Shown here: piece after piece, positions 8,736-17,010 of the stretch
Numbering within the stretch: position 1 is the stretch's first letter
Layout of the letters: each line of letters starts with the position of its first letter
Assembly: GCF_022012475.1 (NCBI RefSeq)
Contig: NZ_JAKLWS010000004.1
Location: 1 to 64,000 of the forward strand
Length of the DNA: 64,000 nt
DNA from: Rhodohalobacter sulfatireducens
Lineage (GTDB): Bacteria; Bacteroidota; Rhodothermia; Balneolales; Balneolaceae
Reading direction: 5' to 3'
Made by a program: the position numbers and the translations under genes
The notes under the pieces: generated by a model
Told to the model about the DNA's origin: nothing
The model's database searches: none
What the model saw: only the letters and a program-made list of their open reading frames with translations

Positions 8736-9386
8736 ATGAAGATCAAGACCTTTCCCATCATATTCATAATATTATTCACCCTGATTTTGAACAATGATTT
8801 CATTCAAGCACAATCCGATTCATCGATGAGTTTTTTCATTACGAGCGTAGGTACGGGAAATGGCGCTGATCTGGGCGGCCTTGACGGAGCCGATCAACAT
8901 TGCCAGATGTTAGCCGAAGAAGCCGGCGCAAATGACAAAACCTGGCGTGCTTACCTGAGCACAACCTCTCCTGTTGTGAATGCACGAGATCGTACCGGTG
9001 ATGGTCCGTGGTACAACGCAAATGGAGTGATGGTAGCTGAAAATGTTGAACACCTGCATAGTAACGATAACAATCTCAATAAAGAAAATTCTATTGATGA
9101 GAATGGTGAGATTGTCAACGGCCGAGGAGACGATCCCAACATGCATGACATTCTTACCGGGTCAACTCTTGATGGAATGGCTTTTGATAGTGATGAAGAT
9201 ACCACCTGCAGCGACTGGACAAGCAGCACGGAAGATGGGAGTGCACAAGTTGGGCACCATGACAGAACCGGCGGTGGTGAAAATCCTGAATCCTGGAACT
9301 CCGCTCATGGTTCAAGAGGTTGCAGCCAGGCAAACCTCCAGGGAACCGGTGGAAATGGTTTATTCTATTGTTTTGCGATTGATTAG
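8736..9386 (+). CDS. Secreted lectin-like / DUF1554-like domain protein
   Basis: 216 residues with a signal peptide (1-26, ending FIQAQ). The mature part follows a pattern I know from secreted bacterial proteins often labelled 'lectin' and related to the endostatin/DUF1554 fold: 'ADLGGLDGADQHCQMLAEEAG', 'TWRAYLSTTSPVVNARDR', 'GPWYNANGV', 'MHDILTGSTLDGM', 'CSDWTSST', 'GHHDRTGGG', 'SWNSAHGSRGCSQANL', 'GLFYCFAID' (some of these are parts of longer runs). Four Cys could form two disulfides. It is periplasmic or extracellular; the ligand is unknown. The gene is followed by a palindrome at 9395-9452. Confidence 0.7.
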   Translation: MKIKTFPIIFIILFTLILNNDFIQAQSDSSMSFFITSVGTGNGADLGGLDGADQHCQMLAEEAGANDKTWRAYLSTTSPVVNARDRTGDGPWYNANGVMVAENVEHLHSNDNNLNKENSIDENGEIVNGRGDDPNMHDILTGSTLDGMAFDSDEDTTCSDWTSSTEDGSAQVGHHDRTGGGENPESWNSAHGSRGCSQANLQGTGGNGLFYCFAID

Positions 9387-9394
9387 TAGTCATA

Positions 9395-9452
9395 CATCGG
9401 ATGAGTGTACATATGTAGAATTTACATTAAAGACAGACATACTCATCCGTTG
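9395..9452. repeat. CATCGGATGAG palindrome (copy 1)
   Basis: Left arm CATCGGATGAG (9395-9405) pairs with CTCATCCGTTG (9442-9452) with one mismatch, over a 36-base spacer. The same arms recur at 62623-62678, 53 kb away, so this is a dispersed repeat rather than a private terminator. No T-run follows the right arm. Confidence 0.6.
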
Positions 9453-9590
9453 AATGGGCATAGGTGATTTACCGAACAAAAGCCTCTCCTCTTATTAGAA
9501 CAGCTTAACATTATCATGCTATTGGTGCGCCAACGGATCCTCGATATCTATAGGTAGTACTATTAAACCGTACCTAAGCAAGAGGTTGTT

Positions 9591-10760
9591 ATGATGAAAA
9601 GGCTATCCGTTACCCTAATGATACTTGCGTTTTTTAGCGCACCCCTGTCTGCACAATCTACATATGTAGAGTTCAGTTACCAATCTTTCAGGCCCTTTAT
9701 CCATTTTCAGTTAAACCTGAGCAACTCGTACAGTTATTACGAGGATCCTTACCACTCGGCCTACCTGAAAGGCTATATGGATGGTGTGAATGATGCCTAT
9801 TACAATGAATACCGGTTTTATGATTTAGTTCGAGACATTGATATTTACGAAGCCGGATATCGCGACGGATACAGAGATCGCGATCTGATGATTCGACTTC
9901 GAGGCATTGACTGGTATTACCTGAACAGGTTTGTATATGATGATTATCACTCCCCCTACTATTCCGTGCAAATTTGGCTCGGCGGATTGAGCCTGGCCTT
10001 TTTACAGGTCCCCGAACGGCGACTTCCACGCTACTGGAAACGACATGCTCATCCGGTATTTGTGAAGTATAGAAATTGGCACAAGTACCGGCACCGTTAC
10101 AATGACAGGGAATACAGGCATTATGTGCATATCGAAAGAGATTATAAAAAACGGTTGACCCGATGGAGAAAAGAGGCCCACAGAGAACGAAACAGGTATA
10201 AAAATCAGCGAGGCCGCGATGGATACCGAACTGGGAGAATAGAACGGTATTCAAAAGTTGACAAAAGGCAGGCACGACAACGAATCCGAGAGCAGCCAAA
10301 AACACAACGTCAACGCTCCAAAACCGTGCAAACTTCACGGCGAAATCGAACCATCGGTAATACTAAATTGAATAAACCTTCAGAGAGGCATATTAATATT
10401 CAATCCAGATCTGATTCCCGAGTAGATAGAAATCGTGATATAAGAAGCAACAGAAATCCAAAAGTTAAAGAATCACAAAAGAAACAGATCAATATTCGAT
10501 CTCGGTCCAGGCCCAATTCTCTTTTGGATAGAAACCGTGATGTGAGAGAGAACCAAAACAAACAGATTAATAGAACTTCGAATCGCCGGCCCGAGACAGT
10601 CCGATCAAATAACCGGGATGGAAGAAGTTCCAAACGAACTATCCGAAATGAGAGCAATCGAAAGAAGAGCCGTGGAACCGTTCAAAAAGACAGAGGTGGT
10701 ACAAAAAGTAAAGGGCGCAGCACTCGAAAAGGCAGAGGCAATAATAAACGAGATAACTAA
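9591..10760 (+). CDS. Secreted two-part protein with strongly basic, repetitive C-terminal half
   Basis: 389 residues; start ATG 9591 or the adjacent ATG 9594. A signal peptide (1-22, ending PLSAQ) is followed by a Tyr/Asp-rich globular part (about 23-150) with 'KGYMDGVNDAYYNEYRFYD' and 'YEAGYRDGYRDRDLMIRLRG', a repeated G-Y-x-D-G pattern. From about 155 the protein is mostly Arg, Lys, Asn, Ser and Gln, low complexity, with an imperfect tandem unit of about 32 residues (INIQSRSDSRVDRNRDIR / INIRSRSRPNSLLDRNRDVR). I do not recognise a family. The basic tail could bind polyanions such as exopolysaccharide, eDNA or LPS (inference). No operon partner. Confidence 0.65.
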   Translation: MMKRLSVTLMILAFFSAPLSAQSTYVEFSYQSFRPFIHFQLNLSNSYSYYEDPYHSAYLKGYMDGVNDAYYNEYRFYDLVRDIDIYEAGYRDGYRDRDLMIRLRGIDWYYLNRFVYDDYHSPYYSVQIWLGGLSLAFLQVPERRLPRYWKRHAHPVFVKYRNWHKYRHRYNDREYRHYVHIERDYKKRLTRWRKEAHRERNRYKNQRGRDGYRTGRIERYSKVDKRQARQRIREQPKTQRQRSKTVQTSRRNRTIGNTKLNKPSERHINIQSRSDSRVDRNRDIRSNRNPKVKESQKKQINIRSRSRPNSLLDRNRDVRENQNKQINRTSNRRPETVRSNNRDGRSSKRTIRNESNRKKSRGTVQKDRGGTKSKGRSTRKGRGNNKRDN

Positions 10761-10920
10761 ATTGGTAGATCGGCTGCCAAGTCCAGCTTGGTTGCCGAAT
10801 CTTTTGTTATTGCCATCTATTCAGCAGATGCGATGAAAAGAAAATCCGCGAATTTTCTCAAATTTGTATATTTCAATCTCGAATATTAACAGCCCATCTA
10901 AAAAAAACTTCGCGGATTTA

Positions 10921-12267
10921 TCAATTCTGTCTCGGAATCAAATACAGCGATTTCATTCGGCCGTCAATGTAGCGGATGCTGTCCCCGTCAAAAAAGGCAT
11001 CTTCTTCCAACATGATACGAACCGTACGGTCCCACTCCGGTACATGAACTTCTGCGTTCAACTCAATCGAATGAGCCGTGTTTGGATAGAGCGGATAATC
11101 ACCTTTTCCGGGAACACCCTCTTGCTGATCCCACAGCCCAATAGTCGGACCCGCCGCATGGCCATGATACCCGATTGGATGCGTATAGATCGTCGCGTTG
11201 ATTCCTTCTGATTCGGCCTTTTCGAGGGATGATGCTAAAATCTCATTCCCGGTTCGGCTGGTTTCAAATTCTGCCGTAAAAATATCCTGGAGCCGGTTTC
11301 CGGTCGCCAGTGCTTCTTTCAGACCTTCCGGAGCTTCCGTTTCGCCGGGGCGAAGAACATAGGCATTTCTCTGCGTATCTGTTGAGAGTCCCAGATATTC
11401 AATCCCAAAATCGATATGAATCAGGTCACCCGGCATGATCACATCCGAATCATCTGCAAAGTAATCTGAAAAATCTCCCGTATGCTTATCATTTTCACTT
11501 CGCTGAACAGAAACTGAGGGATGAAACCATGTGGCCAATTTCAAATCACGAATCTTTTCACGATACCACCATTGAACATCCTGAGTGGTTGTAACACCCG
11601 GTGTAATTACTCTTTCTGATAATCCCTCTGCTACAATGTAATGGGCAATCCGATTGATCTGAGGATAGATTGTCATCTCCTGCTCTGTTCGAGTTTCCAG
11701 CCATCCAATTGCCAGGTTTTCGGCTGAGACGATTCGATCCTGCAAATCAGCATTCAGGCTGTTATTCAGATACGTATAATCTGTATGGCTGATTCCGTCT
11801 GCAAGTGCAAAATCCTCAGAAATATTCACTGCAATTTTTTCCGGATTTCGTTCTGCTACAACCTCTCCGAACCTTTTCCATTGATCCGGTTCGGCTTCGG
11901 GATCCCACTGCGTTTCAAAAAATCCGATATTGTATCGGGCAACGGCGAGTCGCTCAACAGTTTCACCATCATCAAAAAACACCAAAATGGTTGTCCTGCG
12001 AGACGATTGCCAAGTGGCTGGAAGCATGGTCAGAAGCACCGGATCTTCATTATACTCGCGCGCAACAAGGACCCACATGTCTATTCCTTCACGCCTCATC
12101 AGCTCGGGAATAAGGTTGTCCAGCCTATATTCCGTCCATTGATCCATCACCTCAGCACGCTCTCTCATCGGGAGAATATCTGGTTGAATATCGTTCCTTG
12201 TTTGGCTTAAAGCGGGATTTTGTATTATAAATGAAATTACAAAAAACAAGAGGACAATTTTTTTCAT
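10921..12267 (-). CDS. M24-family metallopeptidase (Xaa-Pro aminopeptidase-like), secreted
   Basis: About 448 residues from ATG 12267, which places a clean signal peptide at the N-terminus (MKKIVLLFFVISFIIQNPALSQ); an in-frame ATG at 12291 would add eight residues before it. A creatinase-like N-domain (about 30-190) precedes the pita-bread catalytic domain: 'DLIHIDFGIEYLGLSTDTQR' carries the two metal Asp, then 'HPIGYHGHAAGPTIG' the His, and 'SIELNAEVHV' and 'RIMLEEDAFF' the Glu ligands. Metal-dependent removal of N-terminal residues preceding proline is the family activity, here in the periplasm or outside. It stands alone; 71 bases lie between it and the divergent ilvE, reading from ATG 12291. 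Confidence 0.85.
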   Translation of the reverse strand: MKKIVLLFFVISFIIQNPALSQTRNDIQPDILPMRERAEVMDQWTEYRLDNLIPELMRREGIDMWVLVAREYNEDPVLLTMLPATWQSSRRTTILVFFDDGETVERLAVARYNIGFFETQWDPEAEPDQWKRFGEVVAERNPEKIAVNISEDFALADGISHTDYTYLNNSLNADLQDRIVSAENLAIGWLETRTEQEMTIYPQINRIAHYIVAEGLSERVITPGVTTTQDVQWWYREKIRDLKLATWFHPSVSVQRSENDKHTGDFSDYFADDSDVIMPGDLIHIDFGIEYLGLSTDTQRNAYVLRPGETEAPEGLKEALATGNRLQDIFTAEFETSRTGNEILASSLEKAESEGINATIYTHPIGYHGHAAGPTIGLWDQQEGVPGKGDYPLYPNTAHSIELNAEVHVPEWDRTVRIMLEEDAFFDGDSIRYIDGRMKSLYLIPRQN

Positions 12268-12362
12268 TTCTTTACAGAATTTTTTTAACAATAGTATTCT
12301 TTGCTAAGCAGTTTTAAAAAAACACATTATCTTATAAGTGTTGAAATTTAAATACGGCAGTC

Positions 12363-13448
12363 ATGAATATAAAAATAACCCAAACAGATCAAAGCAGAAT
12401 CTCTGAAATCGATTTTAACAATCTCCAGTTCGGTCGCGTGTTTTCCGACCATATGTTTGAGATGGTCTATCGTGATGGAAAGTGGGTAGATGCTGAAATT
12501 AAACCGTACGGCCCTATCACATTCGATCCGTCCATGATGGCCCTTCATTATGGGCAAGCCATTTTTGAAGGAATGAAGGCGTACTATGCTGATGATGAGA
12601 CAATCAACCTGTTTCGTCCAATGGATCACCACAAACGCCTGAACAATTCTGCAAAACGATTGTGTATGCCCGAGATCGATGAATCCGTATTTATCGATGC
12701 TCTCGAAAAACTCCTTCAACTCGATTATAAATGGGTTCCCAAAACTCACGGACATGCTCTATACATTCGTCCGTTAATGTTTGCATCCGAAGAATATATT
12801 GCCGCAACCGTTTCAAAAGAATATCATTTCTACATTATTACAAGTCCTGTAGCTGCTTACTACAAAGAGGGCTTTAATCCAGTTTCTTTAACCACTACTA
12901 ACGAATACGTTCGGGCAGCCAAAGGTGGAACCGGCGAAGCTAAAGCAGCCGGCAATTACGGTGGAAGTCTCCTGCCAGCTATAAAAGCTCAAGAAGAGGG
13001 CTACACCCAGGTATTATGGCTCGATGCCAAAGAGCACAAGTATGTAGAAGAGGTAGGCACCATGAATATCTTCTTTTTGATGGGTGATACTGTTGTAACC
13101 CCAGAACTTGGCGGTACGGTTTTACCGGGAATTACCCGGCGATCTGTACTTGCCCTGGCTAAAGAATGGAATTTAAATGTTGAGGAACGAAAGATTACTA
13201 TAGAGGAGGTATTCGAATCCCACGAAAATGGAGAATTGAATGAGGTTTTTGGGGCAGGAACGGCAGCCGTTATTTCTCCGGTAGGTTTGATCCATCACAA
13301 CGGAAAAACCATAACTTTAGATCAGGAAAAAATCGGTCCTTTCGCCAAAAAAATGTTTGATGCAATCACCGGCATTCAATACGGAAATCAAACCGATCCT
13401 CACAGTTGGACTCATCCTGTTAAGGTTAGCTCTGCAGTTCTTTCGTAA
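12363..13448 (+). CDS. ilvE: Branched-chain amino acid aminotransferase
   Basis: 361 residues, the length of type II BCATs. PLP-binding Lys194 sits in 'GEAKAAGNYGGSLLPA', preceded by 'ALHYGQAIFEGMKAYY' (60-75) and followed by the class-IV signature 'KYVEEVGTMNIFF' and 'GTVLPGITRRSVLALAKEW', 'EVFGAGTAAVISPVG'. It transfers amino groups between glutamate and Leu, Ile, Val keto acids in the cytosol. Monocistronic by layout. Confidence 0.95.
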   Translation: MNIKITQTDQSRISEIDFNNLQFGRVFSDHMFEMVYRDGKWVDAEIKPYGPITFDPSMMALHYGQAIFEGMKAYYADDETINLFRPMDHHKRLNNSAKRLCMPEIDESVFIDALEKLLQLDYKWVPKTHGHALYIRPLMFASEEYIAATVSKEYHFYIITSPVAAYYKEGFNPVSLTTTNEYVRAAKGGTGEAKAAGNYGGSLLPAIKAQEEGYTQVLWLDAKEHKYVEEVGTMNIFFLMGDTVVTPELGGTVLPGITRRSVLALAKEWNLNVEERKITIEEVFESHENGELNEVFGAGTAAVISPVGLIHHNGKTITLDQEKIGPFAKKMFDAITGIQYGNQTDPHSWTHPVKVSSAVLS

Positions 13449-13650
13449 AAATTTTATAAATAATTGCAAGATTGATCTTAGTTAATTAGTATAAATTGTT
13501 AGGAAATTAAGAAGCGTTGATTTTCCAGTCAAAATTTCTGCGTTGAGCTTTTCTATTAGTTTTTTTGTGGAAATTATTTCTCTCCTAATTACATGCAATT
13601 AGATATACAAAGAAGTAGTTTTAAACCGTTTCTTATTAAACAAGTTTAAA

Positions 13651-13660
13651 AAGGAGGAGT
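13651..13660 (+). promoter_or_regulatory. Unusually strong Shine-Dalgarno sequence
   Basis: AAGGAGGAGT ends one base before the ATG at 13662. Most genes here show weak or no SD, so this perfect match stands out and fixes the start of the first plug lipoprotein. Confidence 0.7.
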
Positions 13661-13661
13661 T

Positions 13662-14078
13662 ATGAGAACAGCAATCATTCTTTTAATCTTTGCATTTGCG
13701 GCTTTTACGGTCGCTTGCTCCTCTGTGAGCTCTACAGTTGCTGGTGATAACAAAAACAGGCCGGAAGGAAGCGTTTATGATGACAATGATTATTTCACCA
13801 GTCTTGCCGATTATCTGCATAAAGTACCCGGAGTAAATATTTCAGGTTCGGGAATGGTGACAATTCGTGGTATGAACTCATTCGATACCACATATTCTCC
13901 GATTACTCCATTATTCGTAATAGACGGAATTGCAGTGGGTTACTCATACAATGAAGCTAATAGAATGGTGCATCCGCTTTACATAGATTACGTAAAAGTT
14001 TTGAAAGGTCCTGATGCGACCATTTATGGGTCAAGAGGTGGTAATGGAGTTATTGAGATCGTAACGAGAAAAATGTGA
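13662..14078 (+). CDS. Stand-alone TonB-receptor plug-domain lipoprotein (paralog 1)
   Basis: 138 residues: lipoprotein signal with Cys19 (FTVACSS), a short Ser/Gly linker, 'YFTSLADYLHKVPGVNISG', then the plug core 'VTIRGMNSF', 'PLFVIDGIAVGYSYNEANR', 'IDYVKVLKGPDATIYGSRGG', 'NGVIEIVTRKM'. The protein stops where the barrel of a SusC/RagA-type receptor would start. It is therefore a membrane-anchored plug without a barrel. Family knowledge gives the plug a role in closing the receptor pore and contacting TonB/substrate; what a free, lipid-anchored plug does is not known to me. First of three tandem paralogs, least similar to the others. Confidence 0.85.
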   Translation: MRTAIILLIFAFAAFTVACSSVSSTVAGDNKNRPEGSVYDDNDYFTSLADYLHKVPGVNISGSGMVTIRGMNSFDTTYSPITPLFVIDGIAVGYSYNEANRMVHPLYIDYVKVLKGPDATIYGSRGGNGVIEIVTRKM

Positions 14079-14438
14079 TGTTCAGTTTTTTAAAAAACTA
14101 CTCCACATGACTATTATAAAGATATTGTATCAGTTTAAAATTGTTTACAGTAAACCATGTCGGAAAATTCAATTGTATATACCAAAAATATTTAGAAATT
14201 TTTTAACACATTAGATCCGACTTAACAATAACTGAGCTTAAGTTAATGCAATTAATTCAGTACCGTACTTAAATTCTTTGTATATCAAATATAAAATCTT
14301 TTTATATAGTTGATGGAAATGCAGTTGGTTACCTCTGATGTTGTGTCTAAATACCATACTGAGTCCGCAAGAAAAGAATTTAATTTTCGTTTTTAATAAA
14401 AGTGGTACAATATCAATAAAGAATAAATCGGAGATGCT
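14079..14438 (+). other. 360-base intergenic stretch, AT-rich, with plug relic
   Basis: No intact gene. It holds the short plug-like relic at 14300-14338 and otherwise AT-rich sequence that may carry the promoter of paralog 2; no convincing promoter box was identified. Confidence 0.5.
14300..14338 (+). pseudogene. Relic of a fourth plug-lipoprotein paralog
   Basis: The frame reads F-Y-I-V-D-G-N-A-V-G-Y-L then TGA (14336-14338), matching 'LYVVDGQAVGNS' and 'LFVIDGIAVGYS' of the neighbours. No start, lipobox or C-terminal 'LKGPDA' part can be found nearby, so only about 11 codons survive. Position between two paralogs supports a degraded duplicate; the match is short and could be chance. Confidence 0.5.
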
Positions 14439-14849
14439 ATGAAATTTAAATTTTTTTTACCAATTATCGCGTTGTCACTAATGTTTGCAGCTTGCACTTC
14501 AACGGGTAGTACTACATCAAATAACACAGATACGGATGGAAGAATATCGAATGAAAATGATTACTACAGAAGTTTAGCGGACTACTTAACCAAAGTACCG
14601 GGTGTAAATGTGAGAGGTTCTGGCGAAAATGCTTATGTGACAATTCGGGGCATAAGTTCTTTTCAATCCGGCAATACACCTCTGTATGTAGTGGATGGTC
14701 AAGCTGTCGGTAATAGTTATTCACGCGCAAATAACATTGTGAATCCCCAGGATATAGATTATGTTCGTGTACTTAAAGGACCTGATGCTGCAATTTACGG
14801 GGTTCGGGGTGCAAATGGCGTTATTGAAATAATAACGAAAAAGACCTAA
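14439..14849 (+). CDS. Stand-alone TonB-receptor plug-domain lipoprotein (paralog 2)
   Basis: 136 residues. Lipobox LMFAACTS with the acylated Cys at about 19, then a Ser/Thr/Asn linker and the plug: 'YYRSLADYLTKVPGVNVRG', 'AYVTIRGISSF', 'PLYVVDGQAVGNSYSRANN', 'DIDYVRVLKGPDAAIYGVRG', 'ANGVIEIITKKT'. It is very close to paralog 3 (the stretch DIDYVRVLKGPDAAIYGVRG is identical), pointing to recent tandem duplication. 54 bases separate it from paralog 3, so both may share one transcript. As for paralog 1, the barrel is absent by design, not by frameshift: the stop follows the natural plug end. Confidence 0.85.
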   Translation: MKFKFFLPIIALSLMFAACTSTGSTTSNNTDTDGRISNENDYYRSLADYLTKVPGVNVRGSGENAYVTIRGISSFQSGNTPLYVVDGQAVGNSYSRANNIVNPQDIDYVRVLKGPDAAIYGVRGANGVIEIITKKT

Positions 14850-14903
14850 TAAAAGATTGTTACTACACGTTTAGATAACAAATACATAACCAATCACAAT
14901 TCT

Positions 14904-15317
14904 ATGAAACATATTTTAGCTTCTTCGATCATTGCATTTGCACTGATTTTCTCTGGATGTTCGTCTGTAGGTTCTTCAGTCTCTCATAACTCAGGCAGAC
15001 CTGACGGCAGTATATCTGATGATATGAATTACTTCAGAAGCCTCGCCGACTTTCTGGAAAACGTTCCCGGTGTTAGCGTACAAGGCCAGGGTAATAATGC
15101 ATATATAACAATTCGTGGTATTAGCTCTTTTAACACAACAAACGAGCCACTTTATGTGATTGATGGACACGCAGTTGGAAATTCTTATATCGAAGCCAAT
15201 AGAATTGTTACACCAAATGACATCGATTATGTTCGTGTTTTGAAAGGGCCTGATGCAGCCATCTATGGAGTCCGGGGTGCCAACGGTGTTATTGAGATTG
15301 TAACAAGGAAAGTTTGA
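14904..15317 (+). CDS. Stand-alone TonB-receptor plug-domain lipoprotein (paralog 3)
   Basis: 137 residues. Lipobox ALIFSGCSS, linker, then 'YFRSLADFLENVPGVSVQG', 'AYITIRGISSF', 'PLYVIDGHAVGNSYIEANR', 'DIDYVRVLKGPDAAIYGVRG', 'ANGVIEIVTRKV'. Its sorting is likely to a lipid anchor in the outer or inner membrane; the residues after Cys (S-S-V-G) contain no obvious retention Asp. Possible roles are a decoy or regulator of TonB, a trans-acting plug for barrel-only receptors, or a surface ligand-binding lipoprotein; none is shown by the sequence. Confidence 0.85.
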   Translation: MKHILASSIIAFALIFSGCSSVGSSVSHNSGRPDGSISDDMNYFRSLADFLENVPGVSVQGQGNNAYITIRGISSFNTTNEPLYVIDGHAVGNSYIEANRIVTPNDIDYVRVLKGPDAAIYGVRGANGVIEIVTRKV

Positions 15318-15358
15318 TCTGTGATTGTTTGTTATTTAGGTGTAGCAAAGAAATTGCT

Positions 15359-16288
15359 TTAACTGTTTCCACCAATAGTGTAGTATTGGCTTGTTACCAA
15401 CGGGCGAGGAGATTTTTTATTTAAATGTAGATCTATGCGACCCAAACGTATACCGCTATGTCCCATCTGCGTTATAAGTGTTTCTGAACCGTCTGGATTT
15501 TCAACCGCTACATGATTATCCAAAAAAGTGTGAGTATGCCCTCCAATAATAAGATCTATACCGGATACTTCTTGCGCCAGTGAAACATCATCTATTTGAT
15601 TTCCATCATATTCATACCCTAGATGGCTCAGGCAAATGATATAATCACATGCATGAAAATTACGGAAGTTTTCTACAGATCTTTTCGCACTCAGAACCGG
15701 ATCACGATAGTGAACCCTTCCGTGTAGTTTTGGATCTACAATCCCTTCGAGCTGAATGCCCAATCCGAAAATGCCAACTTTATATCCATCTATCTCTTTA
15801 ATAAGTTCATGCTCTACAAATGGGTGCATCGGGGTATTCCACGTTGAGTAGTTCGCACACAGAAAAGAAAATTCTGCACTCTTTGCTGCATCAGCAAAAC
15901 CCTCCAAACCTAAATCGAACTCATGGTTTCCGATAGCCATCGCATCGTATCCCATCTCGCTCATCATCTCAAAATCTACTTTACCTCCATACTGATCAAA
16001 CCATGGTGTCCCCTGGAATACGTCTCCGGCATCCAATAAAAGAACATTTTTTTCTTCAAACCGTATTTTTTTTACAAGTGAGGATCGTTTTGCAATTCCG
16101 CCAAGTCCGGCAAACTCTCTTGCGTTCTTTGGATAAGGATCAATTCGTGAATGCGTGTCGTTTGTATAAAGAATGGTAATCGAAGGATTCTCAATAAGGT
16201 CAGTGAATTTGTCAGCAATCCCTGGAACTACGGCAGATCCCGCAAGTGCATAAACCGACTGTTTTAGAAATGTTTTTCGTGAAATCAT
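15359..16288 (-). CDS. 5'-nucleotidase catalytic (metallophosphoesterase) domain protein, Tat-type signal
   Basis: 309 residues. The N-terminus MISRKTFLKQSVYALAGSA resembles a Tat signal with a single Arg-Lys. The metallophosphatase fold of UshA/5'-nucleotidases follows: 'ILYTNDTHSRID' (Asp44, His46), 'LLLDAGDVFQGTPW', 'AIGNHEFDLG', 'CLSHLGYE', 'LIIGGHTHTF'. The C-terminal substrate-binding domain normally fused to it is missing and instead encoded by the gene immediately upstream, overlapping by 4 bases (16285-16288). Together they should hydrolyse periplasmic nucleotides or related phosphoesters. The clear metal-ligand motifs make the catalytic assignment firm; the substrate is inferred. 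Confidence 0.88.
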   Translation of the reverse strand: MISRKTFLKQSVYALAGSAVVPGIADKFTDLIENPSITILYTNDTHSRIDPYPKNAREFAGLGGIAKRSSLVKKIRFEEKNVLLLDAGDVFQGTPWFDQYGGKVDFEMMSEMGYDAMAIGNHEFDLGLEGFADAAKSAEFSFLCANYSTWNTPMHPFVEHELIKEIDGYKVGIFGLGIQLEGIVDPKLHGRVHYRDPVLSAKRSVENFRNFHACDYIICLSHLGYEYDGNQIDDVSLAQEVSGIDLIIGGHTHTFLDNHVAVENPDGSETLITQMGHSGIRLGRIDLHLNKKSPRPLVTSQYYTIGGNS

Positions 16289-17004
16289 CGACGGATCCGG
16301 CCATCGGTTGAAGCCGTCAGCTCCACCTGATTTTTAAAGTAGTTTATATACACTTCCCGGATGGATAGTTCGAGGTCTGATCGATCAGATACATTCCAAA
16401 GCGCCGGAAATTTGTCGCCACCATTTGCCGCCCAACTGCTTGTTGCCACTAAATATGTCTCATCCGGATCTAAAACCTGGGCATTCACCAACACACTGTT
16501 TGGATTTCCATCTTCATCAATTCGAAAACGCACACCGCTTATGGGGGCTCCTCCCATATCGGCCACTTGCTCAATCAGCGTCATCAGTTTTTCACCACTC
16601 ATTGAAAGCACGACAAGATGATTATTATAGGGCATAAATTCGTAAACATCTCTTACGGTTAATTTGCCGGGTACGAAATATAGTTTAAACGATTCTTCCC
16701 CCGTGATCCCCACATGTACGAATTGCCTTAGAGTGCTCGCAGCCTGGAATCTCAGGGCATCGGCTACAATATTATTCAGTGATGATTCCGGTTTTCCAAA
16801 CTTAAGAGTGTCCTGAACAGTGGCTACCTTCTGCCCCATTACCGAATTCATAGAGTCTCTGTATGCATCCAGTTGTCGGGCCATTTGTGGATCAGGCTCA
16901 GGATAGGCAGATGTTGGTTGTTCAATTTCAGTCGTTGTAGAAAAGTAAGCGCAGCCGGTAAGAAGGAAACAAAATCCGATTACCCGGATAATTCTATAAC
17001 TCAT
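16285..17004 (-). CDS. 5'-nucleotidase C-terminal domain lipoprotein
   Basis: 239 residues with a lipobox (FCFLLTGCAYF). The body matches the substrate-binding 5_nucleotid_C domain: 'SSLNNIVADALRFQA', 'VHVGITGEESFKLYFVPGKL', 'TVRDVYEFMPYNNHLVVLSM', 'GAPISGVRFRIDEDG', 'YLVATSSWAANGGDKFPAL'. It lacks the catalytic metallophosphatase half, which is the next gene (4-base overlap), so the enzyme is split into an anchored binding subunit and a separate catalytic subunit. Translational coupling through the overlap would keep them at equal dose. Confidence 0.88.
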   Translation of the reverse strand: MSYRIIRVIGFCFLLTGCAYFSTTTEIEQPTSAYPEPDPQMARQLDAYRDSMNSVMGQKVATVQDTLKFGKPESSLNNIVADALRFQAASTLRQFVHVGITGEESFKLYFVPGKLTVRDVYEFMPYNNHLVVLSMSGEKLMTLIEQVADMGGAPISGVRFRIDEDGNPNSVLVNAQVLDPDETYLVATSSWAANGGDKFPALWNVSDRSDLELSIREVYINYFKNQVELTASTDGRIRR

Positions 17005-17010
17005 GGGACA

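Noticed and set aside
9697-10338. 213-codon minus-strand open frame opposite the basic secreted protein
   Set aside because: Composition follows from the Arg/Tyr-rich gene on the other strand; no start context or domain.
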